DNA of 64,000 nucleotides from Agromyces intestinalis (GTDB lineage: Bacteria; Actinomycetota; Actinomycetes; Actinomycetales; Microbacteriaceae). Of this stretch, positions 29,691-45,062 are shown piece by piece. The position numbers were made by a program, and so were the translations under genes. Every line of letters begins with the position of its first letter. The first letter of the stretch is position 1. A model generated the notes under the pieces. It saw nothing but the letters and a program-made list of their open reading frames with translations. It had not been told where the DNA came from and made no database searches. The stretch lies in NCBI RefSeq assembly GCF_008365295.1, contig NZ_CP043505.1, positions 3,658,001 to 3,722,000 on the forward strand. Direction: 5' to 3'.

Positions 29691-29924
29691 ATGAGCACTG
29701 AGACCGCAGACCCCGGCCACGGACACTCGCCCGCGGCGTGGACCGCCGTCACCATCATGCTCATCGCGTTCGTCATCGGCACGGTCGCGTTCTTCTTCGA
29801 ACTGCCCTGGCTCGTCTGGGCGTCGGCGGGCCTGCTCGTCGTCGGCCTGCTCGTCGGCTGGGTGCTGGCGCGCGCCGGCTACGGTGTCGGCGGTGCCAAG
29901 GTCGCGCCCCCGAAGGTCCACTGA
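29691..29924 (+). CDS. HGxxPAAW-motif small membrane protein
   Basis: A 77-residue protein with the signature HGHSPAAW near the N-terminus, then two membrane helices (TAVTIMLIAFVIGTVAFFF and LVWASAGLLVVGLLVGWVLA) and a short basic tail. Proteins with the HGxxPAAW motif are known beside actinobacterial trp genes; their function is unknown. AAGGAG lies four bases before the ATG. It is followed by trpC after only two bases, so it is probably translated with it. Below the size at which homology alone would be safe, but motif and position agree. Confidence 0.85.
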   Translation: MSTETADPGHGHSPAAWTAVTIMLIAFVIGTVAFFFELPWLVWASAGLLVVGLLVGWVLARAGYGVGGAKVAPPKVH

Positions 29925-29926
29925 GC

Positions 29927-30699
29927 GTGCTCGCCGACTTGACGGCGAACGCCGTCTCGGACGCGCGCGCCCGTGAGGTCGGCCGCCCGATCGCCGAGGT
30001 CGAGCGCGCGGCGCTCGCACGGCCCGCGGCGATCGATGCGCTCGCTGCGCTCGCGCCCGCCGATCGGGTGAGGATCATCGCCGAGATCAAGCGCTCCAGC
30101 CCGTCGCGCGGGTCGCTCGCGGCGATCGCCGACCCGGCCGCGCTCGCTCGCAGCTACGAGCTGGGCGGTGCCAGCGCGATCAGCGTGCTCACCGAGGGGC
30201 GCAAGTTCGGCGGGTCGCTGGCCGACCTCGAACTCGTGCGCGAAACGGTCTCGCTGCCGGTGCTGCGCAAGGACTTCATCGCCACGCCGTACCAGGTCTT
30301 CGAGGCCCGTGCTGCCGGTGCCGACCTCGTGCTGCTCATCGTCGCCGCGCTCGACCAGCCGGTGCTCGCCGAGCTCCACGCGCTGATCCTCGAGCTCGGG
30401 ATGACCCCGCTCGTCGAGACCCACTCGGCCGACGAGGTCGAGCGTGCGGCCGACCTCGGCGCGAAGCTCATCGGCGTGAACGCCCGCGACCTCACGACGT
30501 TCGAGCTCGACGCCGACCTGTTCGGCCGTCTCGCCGGACGCATCCCGGCCGACGCCATCCGCGTCGCCGAGTCCGCGGTGAAGCATGCCGCCGACGTCGC
30601 CCACTACCGCGACGCCGGCGCCGACGTGGTGCTCGTCGGCGAGGCGCTCGTCACCGACGGCGACCCCGAGTCCACCCTCCGACGATTCCTGGAGGCCTG

Positions 30700-30700
<1 letters not shown>
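29927..30700 (+). CDS. trpC: Indole-3-glycerol phosphate synthase
   Basis: Ring closure of CdRP to indole-3-glycerol phosphate. It has 257 residues in a TIM barrel. The catalytic lysine is in [13 protein letters not shown] (about residue 50), then [23 protein letters not shown] and [13 protein letters not shown]; phosphate binding is in [15 protein letters not shown] 29927 is two bases after the previous stop, with GAAGG about ten bases upstream; no other start fits between. The stop shares its last A with the trpB ATG. trpF is not here; actinobacteria typically use a dual HisA/TrpF enzyme. Confidence 0.96.
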
Positions 30701-31907
<1,207 letters not shown>

Positions 31908-31911
<4 letters not shown>

Positions 31912-32690
31912 GCGTGCGCGACACCATCCGCACGCGGGTCGACGCCGGTTCGGGCGCGCTGATCGGCTACCTGCCGGTCGGATTCCCGACCCTCGCCGAG
32001 TCGATCGACGCCGCCGTGGCGATCGCGTCGAACGGCGTGGACGCGATCGAGCTGGGCCTGCCGTACTCCGACCCCGTGATGGACGGCGCGGTTATCCAGG
32101 CCGCCACGCAGCAGGCGCTGCGCAACGGGTTCCGACTGCGCGACGGCTTCACCGCGGTGCGCGAGATCACCTCGCAGATCGAGGTGCCGATCCTCATGAT
32201 GACCTACTGGAACCCCGTCGTGCAGTACGGCGTCGACCGGTTCGCCGACGACCTGCTCGCCGCGGGTGGTTCCGGGCTCATCACGCCCGACCTCATCCCC
32301 GACGAGGCATCCGAGTGGATCACGGCCTCCGACCGCACCGGGCTCGACCGGGTCTTCCTCGCCGCGCCCTCGTCGACCGGCGAGCGTCTCGAACGGGTCG
32401 TCGCGCAGAGCCGCGGCTTCGTGTACGCCGTGTCGACGATGGGCATCACCGGCGCCCGCCAGGACGTCGACGCGGCCGCCCGCGGCGTGGTCGAGCGCCT
32501 GCGCGCCCACGGCTGCGACAGCACCTGCGTCGGCGTCGGCATCTCGAGCGCCGACCAGGTGCGCGAGGTGCTCGAGTACGCCGACGGCGCGATCGTCGGC
32601 TCGGCGCTCGTCAAGGCGCTCGGCGACGGAGGGGTCGAGGGGGTCGGCCGGCTCGCGTCCGACCTCGCACGCGGCACCCGCGCCGCGTGA
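31908..32690 (+). CDS. trpA: Tryptophan synthase alpha chain
   Basis: Cleaves indole-3-glycerol phosphate to indole and glyceraldehyde-3-P, channelling indole to TrpB. It has 260 residues. The catalytic Glu is in [16 protein letters not shown], with Asp in the same segment. TPDLIPDE, the flexible loop around [10 protein letters not shown], and [10 protein letters not shown] are family signatures. The ATG overlaps the trpB stop. The lgt promoter follows three bases after the stop. Confidence 0.97.
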
Positions 32691-32692
32691 AG

Positions 32693-32698
32693 TAGGCT
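32693..32698 (+). promoter_or_regulatory. lgt promoter -10 box
   Basis: TAGGCT three bases after the trpA stop would start transcription near 32705 and give a leader of about 40 bases before lgt. Confidence 0.4.
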
Positions 32699-32746
32699 CA
32701 TCGAGCCCCGTTCACGGGCATCCCACGAGAAAGGCAGCAGCCGAGC

Positions 32747-33757
32747 GTGTCAGCACCGTTCAGCATTCCGAGCCCCGATGAGGCGTGGCAGATCCTCGAG
32801 ATCAACCTCTTCGGGTGGCAGATCAACCTGCACATGTACGCGCTGTGCATCCTGCTGGGCATCATCCTGGCCGTGGTCATCACGTCGCGCCGACTCACCA
32901 GGCGCGGCGCCGAACCCGGCGTCGTGCTCGACATCGCGCTCTGGGCCGTGCCGCTCGGCATCATCGGCGCGCGGCTCTACCACGTCCTCACCCACCCCGC
33001 CGACTACTTCTACGAAGGCGCGAACATCTGGAACCCCTTCCAGCCGGGCGCGATCTGGAACATCTGGGAGGGCGGCAACGCCATCTTCGGCTCGCTCATC
33101 GGCGGTGCGGTCGGCGTGCTCATCGGCTGCCGGCTGACGGGCCTGCGGTTCTGGTCGTTCGCCGACGCGCTCGCACCCGGCCTGCTCGTCGCGCAGGCGA
33201 TCGGGCGGATCGGCAACTGGTTCAACCACGAGCTGTTCGGTGCCCCGACCGACCTGCCGTGGGGGCTCGAGATCCCCTCGGACAACGCGGCATGGCCGCA
33301 GGGCCTGGCCGAGGGCACGCTGTTCCATCCGACGTTCCTCTACGAGCTCATCTGGAACCTCGCGGGTGCGGCGGTGATCATCCTGCTCGAGCGTCGGATG
33401 AGCCTGCGCTGGGGCAAGGCGTTCGGCGTGTACCTGATCTGGTACGGCCTCGGTCGCTCGTTCTTCGAGTCGATCCGGGTCGATCCGAGCGAGATGTTCC
33501 TCGGCATCCGGGTCAACGTCTGGGCGGCGTGGGCGGCGGTCGTGATCGGCATCGTGCTGATCCTCGTGCAGCGTCATCGCCACCCCGGGCTCGAGCCGAG
33601 CGTCTACGTCCCGGGGCGCGAGTGGGTGCGCCCCGACCCTGAGGTAGACTCGGACGACACCGAGTCCGACTCAGACTCTCTCGACGACGGCGTCGAGGGC
33701 GAGCCCGCAGAAGGCGCGACGGCAGCCACAAGCCCAGGTCGTCCCGTCTCCGAGTAA
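32747..33757 (+). CDS. lgt: Prolipoprotein diacylglyceryl transferase
   Basis: Transfers diacylglycerol from phosphatidylglycerol to the lipobox cysteine of prolipoproteins. It has 336 residues with about seven membrane helices. The Lgt signature IGRIGNWFNHELFGAPTDLP is complete (Arg, Asn, Glu), HVLTHP and WEGGNAIFGSLIGG are also present. A C-terminal acidic, Ser/Asp-rich cytoplasmic tail of about 50 residues (DSDDTESDSDSLDDG) is unlike the core. Its codons contain a TAGACT box and a 7-bp inverted repeat (33647-33666), which may be regulatory for gltB. Confidence 0.95.
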   Translation: MSAPFSIPSPDEAWQILEINLFGWQINLHMYALCILLGIILAVVITSRRLTRRGAEPGVVLDIALWAVPLGIIGARLYHVLTHPADYFYEGANIWNPFQPGAIWNIWEGGNAIFGSLIGGAVGVLIGCRLTGLRFWSFADALAPGLLVAQAIGRIGNWFNHELFGAPTDLPWGLEIPSDNAAWPQGLAEGTLFHPTFLYELIWNLAGAAVIILLERRMSLRWGKAFGVYLIWYGLGRSFFESIRVDPSEMFLGIRVNVWAAWAAVVIGIVLILVQRHRHPGLEPSVYVPGREWVRPDPEVDSDDTESDSDSLDDGVEGEPAEGATAATSPGRPVSE

Positions 33758-33779
33758 CTTCCCGCTTCGCGCGCTCCGA

Positions 33780-33803
33780 CGCGGCACCGCATCACGTGCC
33801 GCG
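33780..33803 (+). terminator. Hairpin between lgt and gltB
   Basis: An 8-bp stem, CGCGGCAC with GTGCCGCG (33780-33787 and 33796-33803), and an 8-base loop, followed by ACTTCCCC. It may be a weak lgt terminator or a structure in the gltB leader. The 109-base gap holds nothing else except a GAGGAC ribosome-like site near 33855. Confidence 0.5.
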
Positions 33804-33866
33804 ACTTCCCCTCCGCAGGGCCGACGACGTCCCCAAGCTGCCACCTAGACGACGAGGACGGTCCAC

Positions 33867-39894
<6,028 letters not shown>

Positions 39895-39965
39895 CGCCCG
39901 CAGGCGTCCACCTGAACCCCCGACCCGCGAGACTGCGGGCGGAACACCCTGGGAGTACACACCAC

Positions 39966-41381
39966 ATGAGACGAGCGAAGATCGTCGCCACCCTCGGGCC
40001 GGCGACATCGAGCTATGAACAGATCCGGGCGATCATCGACGCGGGCATCGACGTCGCGCGGATGAACCTCAGCCACGGCAGCTACGACGTCCACGAGGGC
40101 GTTTACCAGAACGTGCGCAAGGCCGCCAACGACTCCGGCCGCGCGATCGGCGTCCTCGTCGACCTGCAGGGCCCGAAGATTCGGCTCGGCAAGTTCGCCG
40201 ACGGTCCGCACGAACTCGCCGAGGGTGACATCTTCAAGATCACCACCGAGGACATCCTCGGCACGAAAGAGATCGTCGGCACCACCTTCAAGGGCCTCCC
40301 GCAGGACGTGAGTCCCGGTGATTTCCTGCTGATCGACGACGGCAAGGTGCGCGTCGAGGTGCTCGAGACCGACGGCACGGTCGTGACTACCCGCGTGATC
40401 GTCGCGGGCCCGGTGTCGAACAACAAGGGCATCAACCTGCCCGGCGTCGCGGTCAACGTGCCCGCGCTCAGCGAGAAGGACGAGGCCGACCTGCGCTGGG
40501 GCCTCGAGCTCGGGGCCGACCTGATCGCGCTCTCGTTCGTGCGCAACGCCGAGGACATCACCCGTGTCCACGAGATCATGGACGAGGTCGGGCGCCGCGT
40601 GCCCGTGGTCGCGAAGATCGAGAAGCCGCAGGCCGTCGACCACCTCGAGGAGATCATCGAGGCGTTCGACGCGATCATGGTCGCCCGCGGCGACCTCGGC
40701 GTCGAGTTGCCGCTCGAGGCGGTGCCGATCGTGCAGAAGCAGGCCATCGAGATCGCCCGCCGGCTTGCGAAGCCGGTCATCGTGGCGACCCAGATGCTCG
40801 AGTCGATGACGCACAGCCCGGTGCCGACGCGCGCCGAGACGTCCGACGTCGCGAACGCGATCCTCGACGGCGCCGACGCGGTCATGCTCTCGGGCGAGAC
40901 GAGCGTGGGCGAGTACCCCGTGATCACCGTGCAGACCATGGCGCGCATCGTCGAGTCGACCGAGCAGCACGGCCTCGAGCGCGTGCCGAAGCTCGGCACC
41001 AAGCCGCGCACCCAGTCGGGCGCGATCACCGCGGCCGCCGTCGACATCGGCGACTTCGTCGACGCGAAGTACCTCTGCGTCTTCACCGAGTCGGGCGAGT
41101 CGGTGCGACGGATGTCCCGCCTGCGCAGCCGTATCCCGATCCTGGCCTTCACGCCCGATCAGGCCATCCGCCGGCGGATGTCGCTGTTCTGGGGCGTCGA
41201 GTCGTTCGTGGTCGACCGCGTCACCCACACCGACCAGATGGTCGGACAGGTCGACGACGTGATCGTGAAGTCGGGCCGCGCCGTCGAGGGCGAGACCGTG
41301 GTCATCATCTCCGGTTCGCCTCCCGGGATCCCCGGCACGACGAACGACGTTCGCGTGCACAAGGTCGGCGACGTGCTCTGA
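39966..41381 (+). CDS. pyk: Pyruvate kinase
   Basis: Final ATP-yielding step of glycolysis. It has 471 residues. RRAKIVATLGPATSSYEQ at the N-terminus, MNLSHGSYDVH, and the signature IEKPQAVDHLEEIIEAFDAI followed by MVARGDLGVELP hold the catalytic and metal-binding residues; VATQMLESM is present. A C-terminal allosteric-type domain ends GTTNDVRVHKVGDVL. GGGAG lies ten bases before ATG 39966. The 71-base gap from gltD contains a small hairpin (39893-39908). A very strong terminator follows. Confidence 0.97.
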   Translation: MRRAKIVATLGPATSSYEQIRAIIDAGIDVARMNLSHGSYDVHEGVYQNVRKAANDSGRAIGVLVDLQGPKIRLGKFADGPHELAEGDIFKITTEDILGTKEIVGTTFKGLPQDVSPGDFLLIDDGKVRVEVLETDGTVVTTRVIVAGPVSNNKGINLPGVAVNVPALSEKDEADLRWGLELGADLIALSFVRNAEDITRVHEIMDEVGRRVPVVAKIEKPQAVDHLEEIIEAFDAIMVARGDLGVELPLEAVPIVQKQAIEIARRLAKPVIVATQMLESMTHSPVPTRAETSDVANAILDGADAVMLSGETSVGEYPVITVQTMARIVESTEQHGLERVPKLGTKPRTQSGAITAAAVDIGDFVDAKYLCVFTESGESVRRMSRLRSRIPILAFTPDQAIRRRMSLFWGVESFVVDRVTHTDQMVGQVDDVIVKSGRAVEGETVVIISGSPPGIPGTTNDVRVHKVGDVL

Positions 41382-41397
41382 GCAGGTCGCAGGCGAG

Positions 41398-41439
41398 ACG
41401 GCGAAGGGCCGGCGGAGTGATCCGCCGGCCCTTCGCCGT
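41398..41439. terminator. Bidirectional terminator between pyk and tRNA-Leu
   Basis: A perfect 19-bp stem (41398-41416 with 41421-41439) and loop GTGA. It lies three bases from the encoded CCA end of the convergent tRNA gene and so probably serves both strands. Neither side has a T run. Confidence 0.9.
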
Positions 41440-41441
41440 GG

Positions 41442-41527
41442 TGGTGCCGGTGGTGGGGGTCGAACCCACACGCCCTTTCGGGCAAAGCATTTTGAGTGCT
41501 CCGCGTCTGCCATTCCGCCACACCGGC
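41442..41527 (-). tRNA. tRNA-Leu (anticodon CAA)
   Basis: On the minus strand the sequence starts GCCGGTGTGGCGGAATGGC, with acceptor stem GCCGGTG/CACCGGC. The anticodon loop CTCAAAA gives anticodon CAA (reads UUG). A long variable arm (GCCCGAAAGGGC), typical of tRNA-Leu, precedes the T arm GGGTTCGACCC. Discriminator is A, and CCA is encoded (41442-41444). UUG is a rare leucine codon in such GC-rich genes; it is also used as a start codon here (pyrR, rpoZ), though initiation does not use this tRNA. Confidence 0.96.
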
Positions 41528-41550
41528 CGGATGCCTCGGCCAGAATACCG

Positions 41551-41556
41551 TAGGCT
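41551..41556 (+). promoter_or_regulatory. Predicted -10 box (TAGGCT) for the ANTAR regulator
   Basis: TAGGCT ends seven bases before GTG 41564, predicting a leaderless transcript. It lies 24 bases behind the divergent tRNA-Leu 5' end. Confidence 0.5.
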
Positions 41557-41563
41557 TTCAGCC

Positions 41564-42175
41564 GTGACTGACAGCGAATCCACTCAGCCGGCGGCACCGC
41601 GCCGGGTCGTCGTGGCCGAAGACGAATCGCTCATCCGGCTCGACATCGTCGAGATCCTCCGCGACAACGGCTACGAGGTCGTCGGCGAGGCCGGCGACGG
41701 CGAGACCGCCGTCCAGCTCGCGACCGAGCTGCGCCCCGACCTCGTCATCATGGACGTGAAGATGCCGCAGCTTGATGGCATCTCGGCCGCCGAGCGGCTC
41801 TCAAAGGGGCACATCGCCCCCGTCGTGCTGCTGACCGCCTTCAGCCAGAAGGAGCTGGTCGAGCGGGCGAGCGAAGCCGGCGCCCTCGCCTACGTCGTGA
41901 AGCCCTTCACTCCGAACGACCTGCTGCCGGCGATCGAGATCGCCCTCGCCCGTCACGCGCAGATCATCGCCCTCGAGGCCGAGGTCGGCGACCTGGTCGA
42001 GCGGTTCGAGACCCGCAAGCTCGTCGACCGGGCCAAGGGCCTGCTCAACGAGAAGATGGGCCTCACCGAGCCCGAGGCGTTCCGGTGGATCCAGAAGGCG
42101 TCGATGGATCGCCGCCTCACCATGAAGGACGTCTCGCAGGCGATCATCGAGCAGCTCGCTCCGAAGAAGTCCTGA
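41564..42175 (+). CDS. pdtaR: ANTAR-domain response regulator (PdtaR-like)
   Basis: A 203-residue regulator with an N-terminal receiver domain (about 13-130: acidic pair Glu19/Asp20, phosphoacceptor Asp64 in VIMDVKMPQLDG, Lys in YVVKPF) and a C-terminal ANTAR RNA-binding domain (about 140-198: LVDRAKGLLNEKMGLTEPEAFRW). ANTAR proteins bind paired hexaloop hairpins in nascent RNA to prevent termination. It matches mycobacterial PdtaR (Rv1626) in architecture and location near pyk and polA. Start GTG 41564 is chosen because it fits the leaderless -10 box and gives TDSESTQPAAPRRVVVAED; the frame is open further upstream through the tRNA. The partner kinase PdtaS is not in the window. Confidence 0.93.
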   Translation: MTDSESTQPAAPRRVVVAEDESLIRLDIVEILRDNGYEVVGEAGDGETAVQLATELRPDLVIMDVKMPQLDGISAAERLSKGHIAPVVLLTAFSQKELVERASEAGALAYVVKPFTPNDLLPAIEIALARHAQIIALEAEVGDLVERFETRKLVDRAKGLLNEKMGLTEPEAFRWIQKASMDRRLTMKDVSQAIIEQLAPKKS

Positions 42176-42196
42176 CCTCGTCTCCACCGACAACTT

Positions 42197-42235
42197 CGCG
42201 GATGCCGCGGCGACACGTTCGCCGCGGCATCCGCG
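42197..42235 (+). terminator. Terminator after the ANTAR regulator
   Basis: A perfect 17-bp stem (42197-42213 with 42219-42235) and loop CACGT. Each arm contains one copy of the over-represented octamer (CGGATGCC on the left, GGCATCCG on the right). There is no T run. Confidence 0.85.
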
Positions 42236-42293
42236 TCGCTGCGAGGCATCCTCAGGGCGTCCCGAGCGCACGAACCGTGTCGGAGGCCGCTTG

Positions 42294-42299
42294 TAGGCT
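42294..42299 (+). promoter_or_regulatory. Predicted -10 box (TAGGCT) for leaderless polA
   Basis: TAGGCT ends six bases before GTG 42306, so transcription would start at that GTG. The alternative GTG 42303 would be only three bases from the box. Confidence 0.5.
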
Positions 42300-42305
42300 G
42301 GGGTG

Positions 42306-44990
42306 GTGACGGACCCAGTCAAGCCCACCCTCCTCGTCGTCGACGGCCACTCGCTCGCATTCCGGGCCTTCTACGCCCTCCCCGTCGACAGCTTCTCCAC
42401 CCGCGACGGGCAGCACACGAACGCCATCCACGGCTTCCTGTCGATGCTGCTCCTGCTGCTGCAGAACGAGCGGCCGACCCATCTCGCGGTGGCGTTCGAC
42501 AAGTCGCGTCAGTCGTTCCGCACGCGCGAGTACGCCGAGTACAAGGGCAACCGCTCCGAGACGCCGCCCGAGTTCAAGGGCCAGGTGCCGCTCCTGCAGG
42601 AGGCGCTGCACGCGATGGGCGTGCGCACCCTCGAGAAGGACGACTTCGAGGCCGACGACATCCTGGCCACGCTCGCCACCCGCGGCACCGCCGAGGGCTA
42701 CCGCGTGCTGCTCGTCTCGGGCGATCGCGACACGATCCAGCTCGTCGACGACGACGTCACGCTGCTGTATCCGAACACGCAGGGCGTCTCGCAGCTGAAG
42801 CGCTACGACACCGCGGCGGTCATCGAGCGATACGGCATCCGTCCCGAGCAGTACCCCGACGTCGCCGCGCTCGTCGGCGAGACCAGCGACAACCTGCCGG
42901 GCATCCCCAAGGTCGGCGAGAAGACCGCGGTGAAGTGGCTCGGGCTCTACGGCGACCTCGACGGCATTCTCGCCCACGCCGACGAGATCAAGGGCGTCGT
43001 GGGGCAGAACCTGCGCGACGGTCGCGAGAACGCGGTGCGCAATCGCAAGCTGAACCGGCTCGTCCGCGATGTCGACCTCGACGTCGAGCTCGCCGAGTTC
43101 GAGGCGAAGCCGATCGACCTCGATGCGGTCCGCCCGATCTTCGAGCGGCTGGAGTTCCGCACCCTGATGGACCGCCTGACCAAGCTCGCCCTCGGCGACG
43201 CCGGCCAGGCCGCCTCCGGTGGCGCGGCGCCGTCGGCGCCGGTCGAGCGCGAGCCCGCACCCGCCGCGCCGACGCCGCAGCCGCTGCGCGACGACGAGCT
43301 CGCGGCCTGGCTCGAGACGGCAACGGCCGCCGAGCCCGCGGGCCTCGGGCTCAGCATCGACGTGATCGCCGGCGAGGTGGCCGGCGTCGGCATCGCGACC
43401 GCGACCGAGACGGTGCGTCTCGAGTGGCAGTCGGCCGCCGATTCGCCGGCGCTCGCGGCCTGGCTCGCGTCGGACGCGCCGAAGATCATGACCGACGCGA
43501 AGCTGCAGCTCGAGGCGCTCGCGCGCTCGGGGCTCGCGTTCGACGGACTGGTCGTCGACACGCTGCTCGCGGGCTGGCTGATGCGGCCGAACCTGCAAGA
43601 GAAGTCGCTCGCCGACCTGGTCGACCGGTATCTCGGCGAGACCCTGCCGCAGTCCGATCCCGCGCTCCTCGTGCCCGAGGAGGGCAGCGACGCCGGCGCG
43701 CCCGAGTATGCGTGGTACTCGCTGCGTGTCGCACCCGAGGTACTGCGTGTGCTTCCCGAGCGCACCCGGCAGCTGCTCGCCGACGTCGAGATGCCGCTCG
43801 TACCGGTGCTCGCCGCGATGGAGCTGCGCGGCGTCGCCGTCGACCACGATCGACTCGCCGCGCTCTCGGCCGAACTCGGCGACCGGGCCGCCGGCCTCGC
43901 GGTGCTCGCCTACGCCGAAATCGGGCGGGAGGTGAACCTCGGCTCGCCCAAGCAGTTGCAAGAGGTGCTCTTCGACCAGCTCGGCATGCCGAAGACCCGG
44001 GCGACCAAGACCGGCTACACGACCGATGCGAGCGCGCTGGCCGACCTGCAGGAATCGAACCCGCACCCGTTCCTCGGGTACCTGCTCGAGCATCGGGATG
44101 CCACGAAGCTGCGCCAGATCGTCGACTCGCTCGACAAGGCGATCGCCGCGGACGGGCGCATCCACACCACCTACGGGCAGATCGGCGCGGCGACCGGCCG
44201 GATGAGCTCGAACGACCCCAACCTGCAGAACATCCCGGTCCGCGCCGAGGACGGGCGTCGCATCCGCGAGGCGTTCCGCAACGGCGAGGGGTACGTCGAG
44301 CTGATGACGGCCGACTACTCCCAGATCGAGATGCGCATCATGGCGCACCTGTCGGGCGACCCCGGGCTCATCGAGGCGTTCAATGCGGGCGAAGACCTGC
44401 ACCGGTTCGTGGGCGCGCGGGTGTTCTCGGTCGACCCGGCCGACGTCACCCCGCTCATGCGCACCAAGGTCAAGGCGATGTCGTACGGGCTCGCCTACGG
44501 GCTCAGCGCATTCGGGCTCTCGAAGCAGCTGCGCATCGACCGAGCCGAGGCGACGCAGCTCATGAAAGAGTACTTCGCCAGGTTCGGCGCGGTGCGCGAC
44601 TACCTCCGCGGCGTCGTCGAACAGGCCCGCATCGACGGCTACACCGAGACGATCTTCGGCCGTCGCCGCCCGTTCCCCGATCTGAACAGCCCCAACCGCG
44701 TGTTGCGCGAGAACGCCGAGCGCCAGGCGTTGAACTCGCCGATCCAGGGCTCGGCCGCCGACATCATCAAGCTGGCGATGATCGGCGTCGAGCGCTCGAT
44801 CGCCGAGGCCGGGCTGCGGTCGCGCATGCTGTTGCAGGTGCACGACGAGCTCGTGTTCGAGGTGGCCGACGGCGAGGCCGACGCACTCGAGACGATCGTG
44901 CGCGACCGAATGAGCTCGGCGGCCGACCTGCTCGTGCCGCTCGACGTGCAGGTCGGGCGCGGCGCGAGCTGGGACGACGCGGCGCACTGA
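42306..44990 (+). CDS. polA: DNA polymerase I
   Basis: Repair and Okazaki-fragment polymerase. It has 894 residues. The 5'-nuclease domain (about 1-295) contains LLVVDGHSLAFRAFYAL, VAFDKSRQSFR, LVSGDRDTIQLV and GVGEKTA-like helix-hairpin-helix PGIPKVGEKTA. The 3'-5' exonuclease domain (about 310-500) is degenerate: the DxE pair reads IDVI and later acidic residues are missing, so no proofreading is expected, as in other actinobacterial Pol I. The polymerase domain has motif A DYSQIEMRIMAHL, motif B KAMSYGLAYGLSAF and motif C VHDELVFE. The start at 42306 follows the leaderless -10 pattern; GTG 42303 is possible. Confidence 0.96.
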   Translation: MTDPVKPTLLVVDGHSLAFRAFYALPVDSFSTRDGQHTNAIHGFLSMLLLLLQNERPTHLAVAFDKSRQSFRTREYAEYKGNRSETPPEFKGQVPLLQEALHAMGVRTLEKDDFEADDILATLATRGTAEGYRVLLVSGDRDTIQLVDDDVTLLYPNTQGVSQLKRYDTAAVIERYGIRPEQYPDVAALVGETSDNLPGIPKVGEKTAVKWLGLYGDLDGILAHADEIKGVVGQNLRDGRENAVRNRKLNRLVRDVDLDVELAEFEAKPIDLDAVRPIFERLEFRTLMDRLTKLALGDAGQAASGGAAPSAPVEREPAPAAPTPQPLRDDELAAWLETATAAEPAGLGLSIDVIAGEVAGVGIATATETVRLEWQSAADSPALAAWLASDAPKIMTDAKLQLEALARSGLAFDGLVVDTLLAGWLMRPNLQEKSLADLVDRYLGETLPQSDPALLVPEEGSDAGAPEYAWYSLRVAPEVLRVLPERTRQLLADVEMPLVPVLAAMELRGVAVDHDRLAALSAELGDRAAGLAVLAYAEIGREVNLGSPKQLQEVLFDQLGMPKTRATKTGYTTDASALADLQESNPHPFLGYLLEHRDATKLRQIVDSLDKAIAADGRIHTTYGQIGAATGRMSSNDPNLQNIPVRAEDGRRIREAFRNGEGYVELMTADYSQIEMRIMAHLSGDPGLIEAFNAGEDLHRFVGARVFSVDPADVTPLMRTKVKAMSYGLAYGLSAFGLSKQLRIDRAEATQLMKEYFARFGAVRDYLRGVVEQARIDGYTETIFGRRRPFPDLNSPNRVLRENAERQALNSPIQGSAADIIKLAMIGVERSIAEAGLRSRMLLQVHDELVFEVADGEADALETIVRDRMSSAADLLVPLDVQVGRGASWDDAAH

Positions 44991-45020
44991 CGCAGCGCAC
45001 TCGCGCAGCACACCGCCTCC

Positions 45021-45045
45021 GGCCCGACCGCGGTGTCGTCGGGCC
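45021..45045 (+). terminator. Probable terminator after polA
   Basis: An 8-bp stem, GGCCCGAC with GTCGGGCC (45021-45028 and 45038-45045), and a 9-base loop, followed by CCTCT. The next gene's -10 box begins five bases later. Confidence 0.6.
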
Positions 45046-45049
45046 CCTC

Positions 45050-45055
45050 TAGGCT
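45050..45055 (+). promoter_or_regulatory. Predicted -10 box (TAGGCT) for leaderless DUF885 gene
   Basis: TAGGCT ends seven bases before ATG 45063. No Shine-Dalgarno site precedes that ATG, which fits a leaderless mRNA. Confidence 0.5.
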
Positions 45056-45062
45056 CGGATCC

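Noticed and set aside
43300..43760. Damage or frameshift in polA at the exonuclease domain
   Set aside because: The frame is continuous; loss of the exonuclease acidic residues is common in Gram-positive Pol I.
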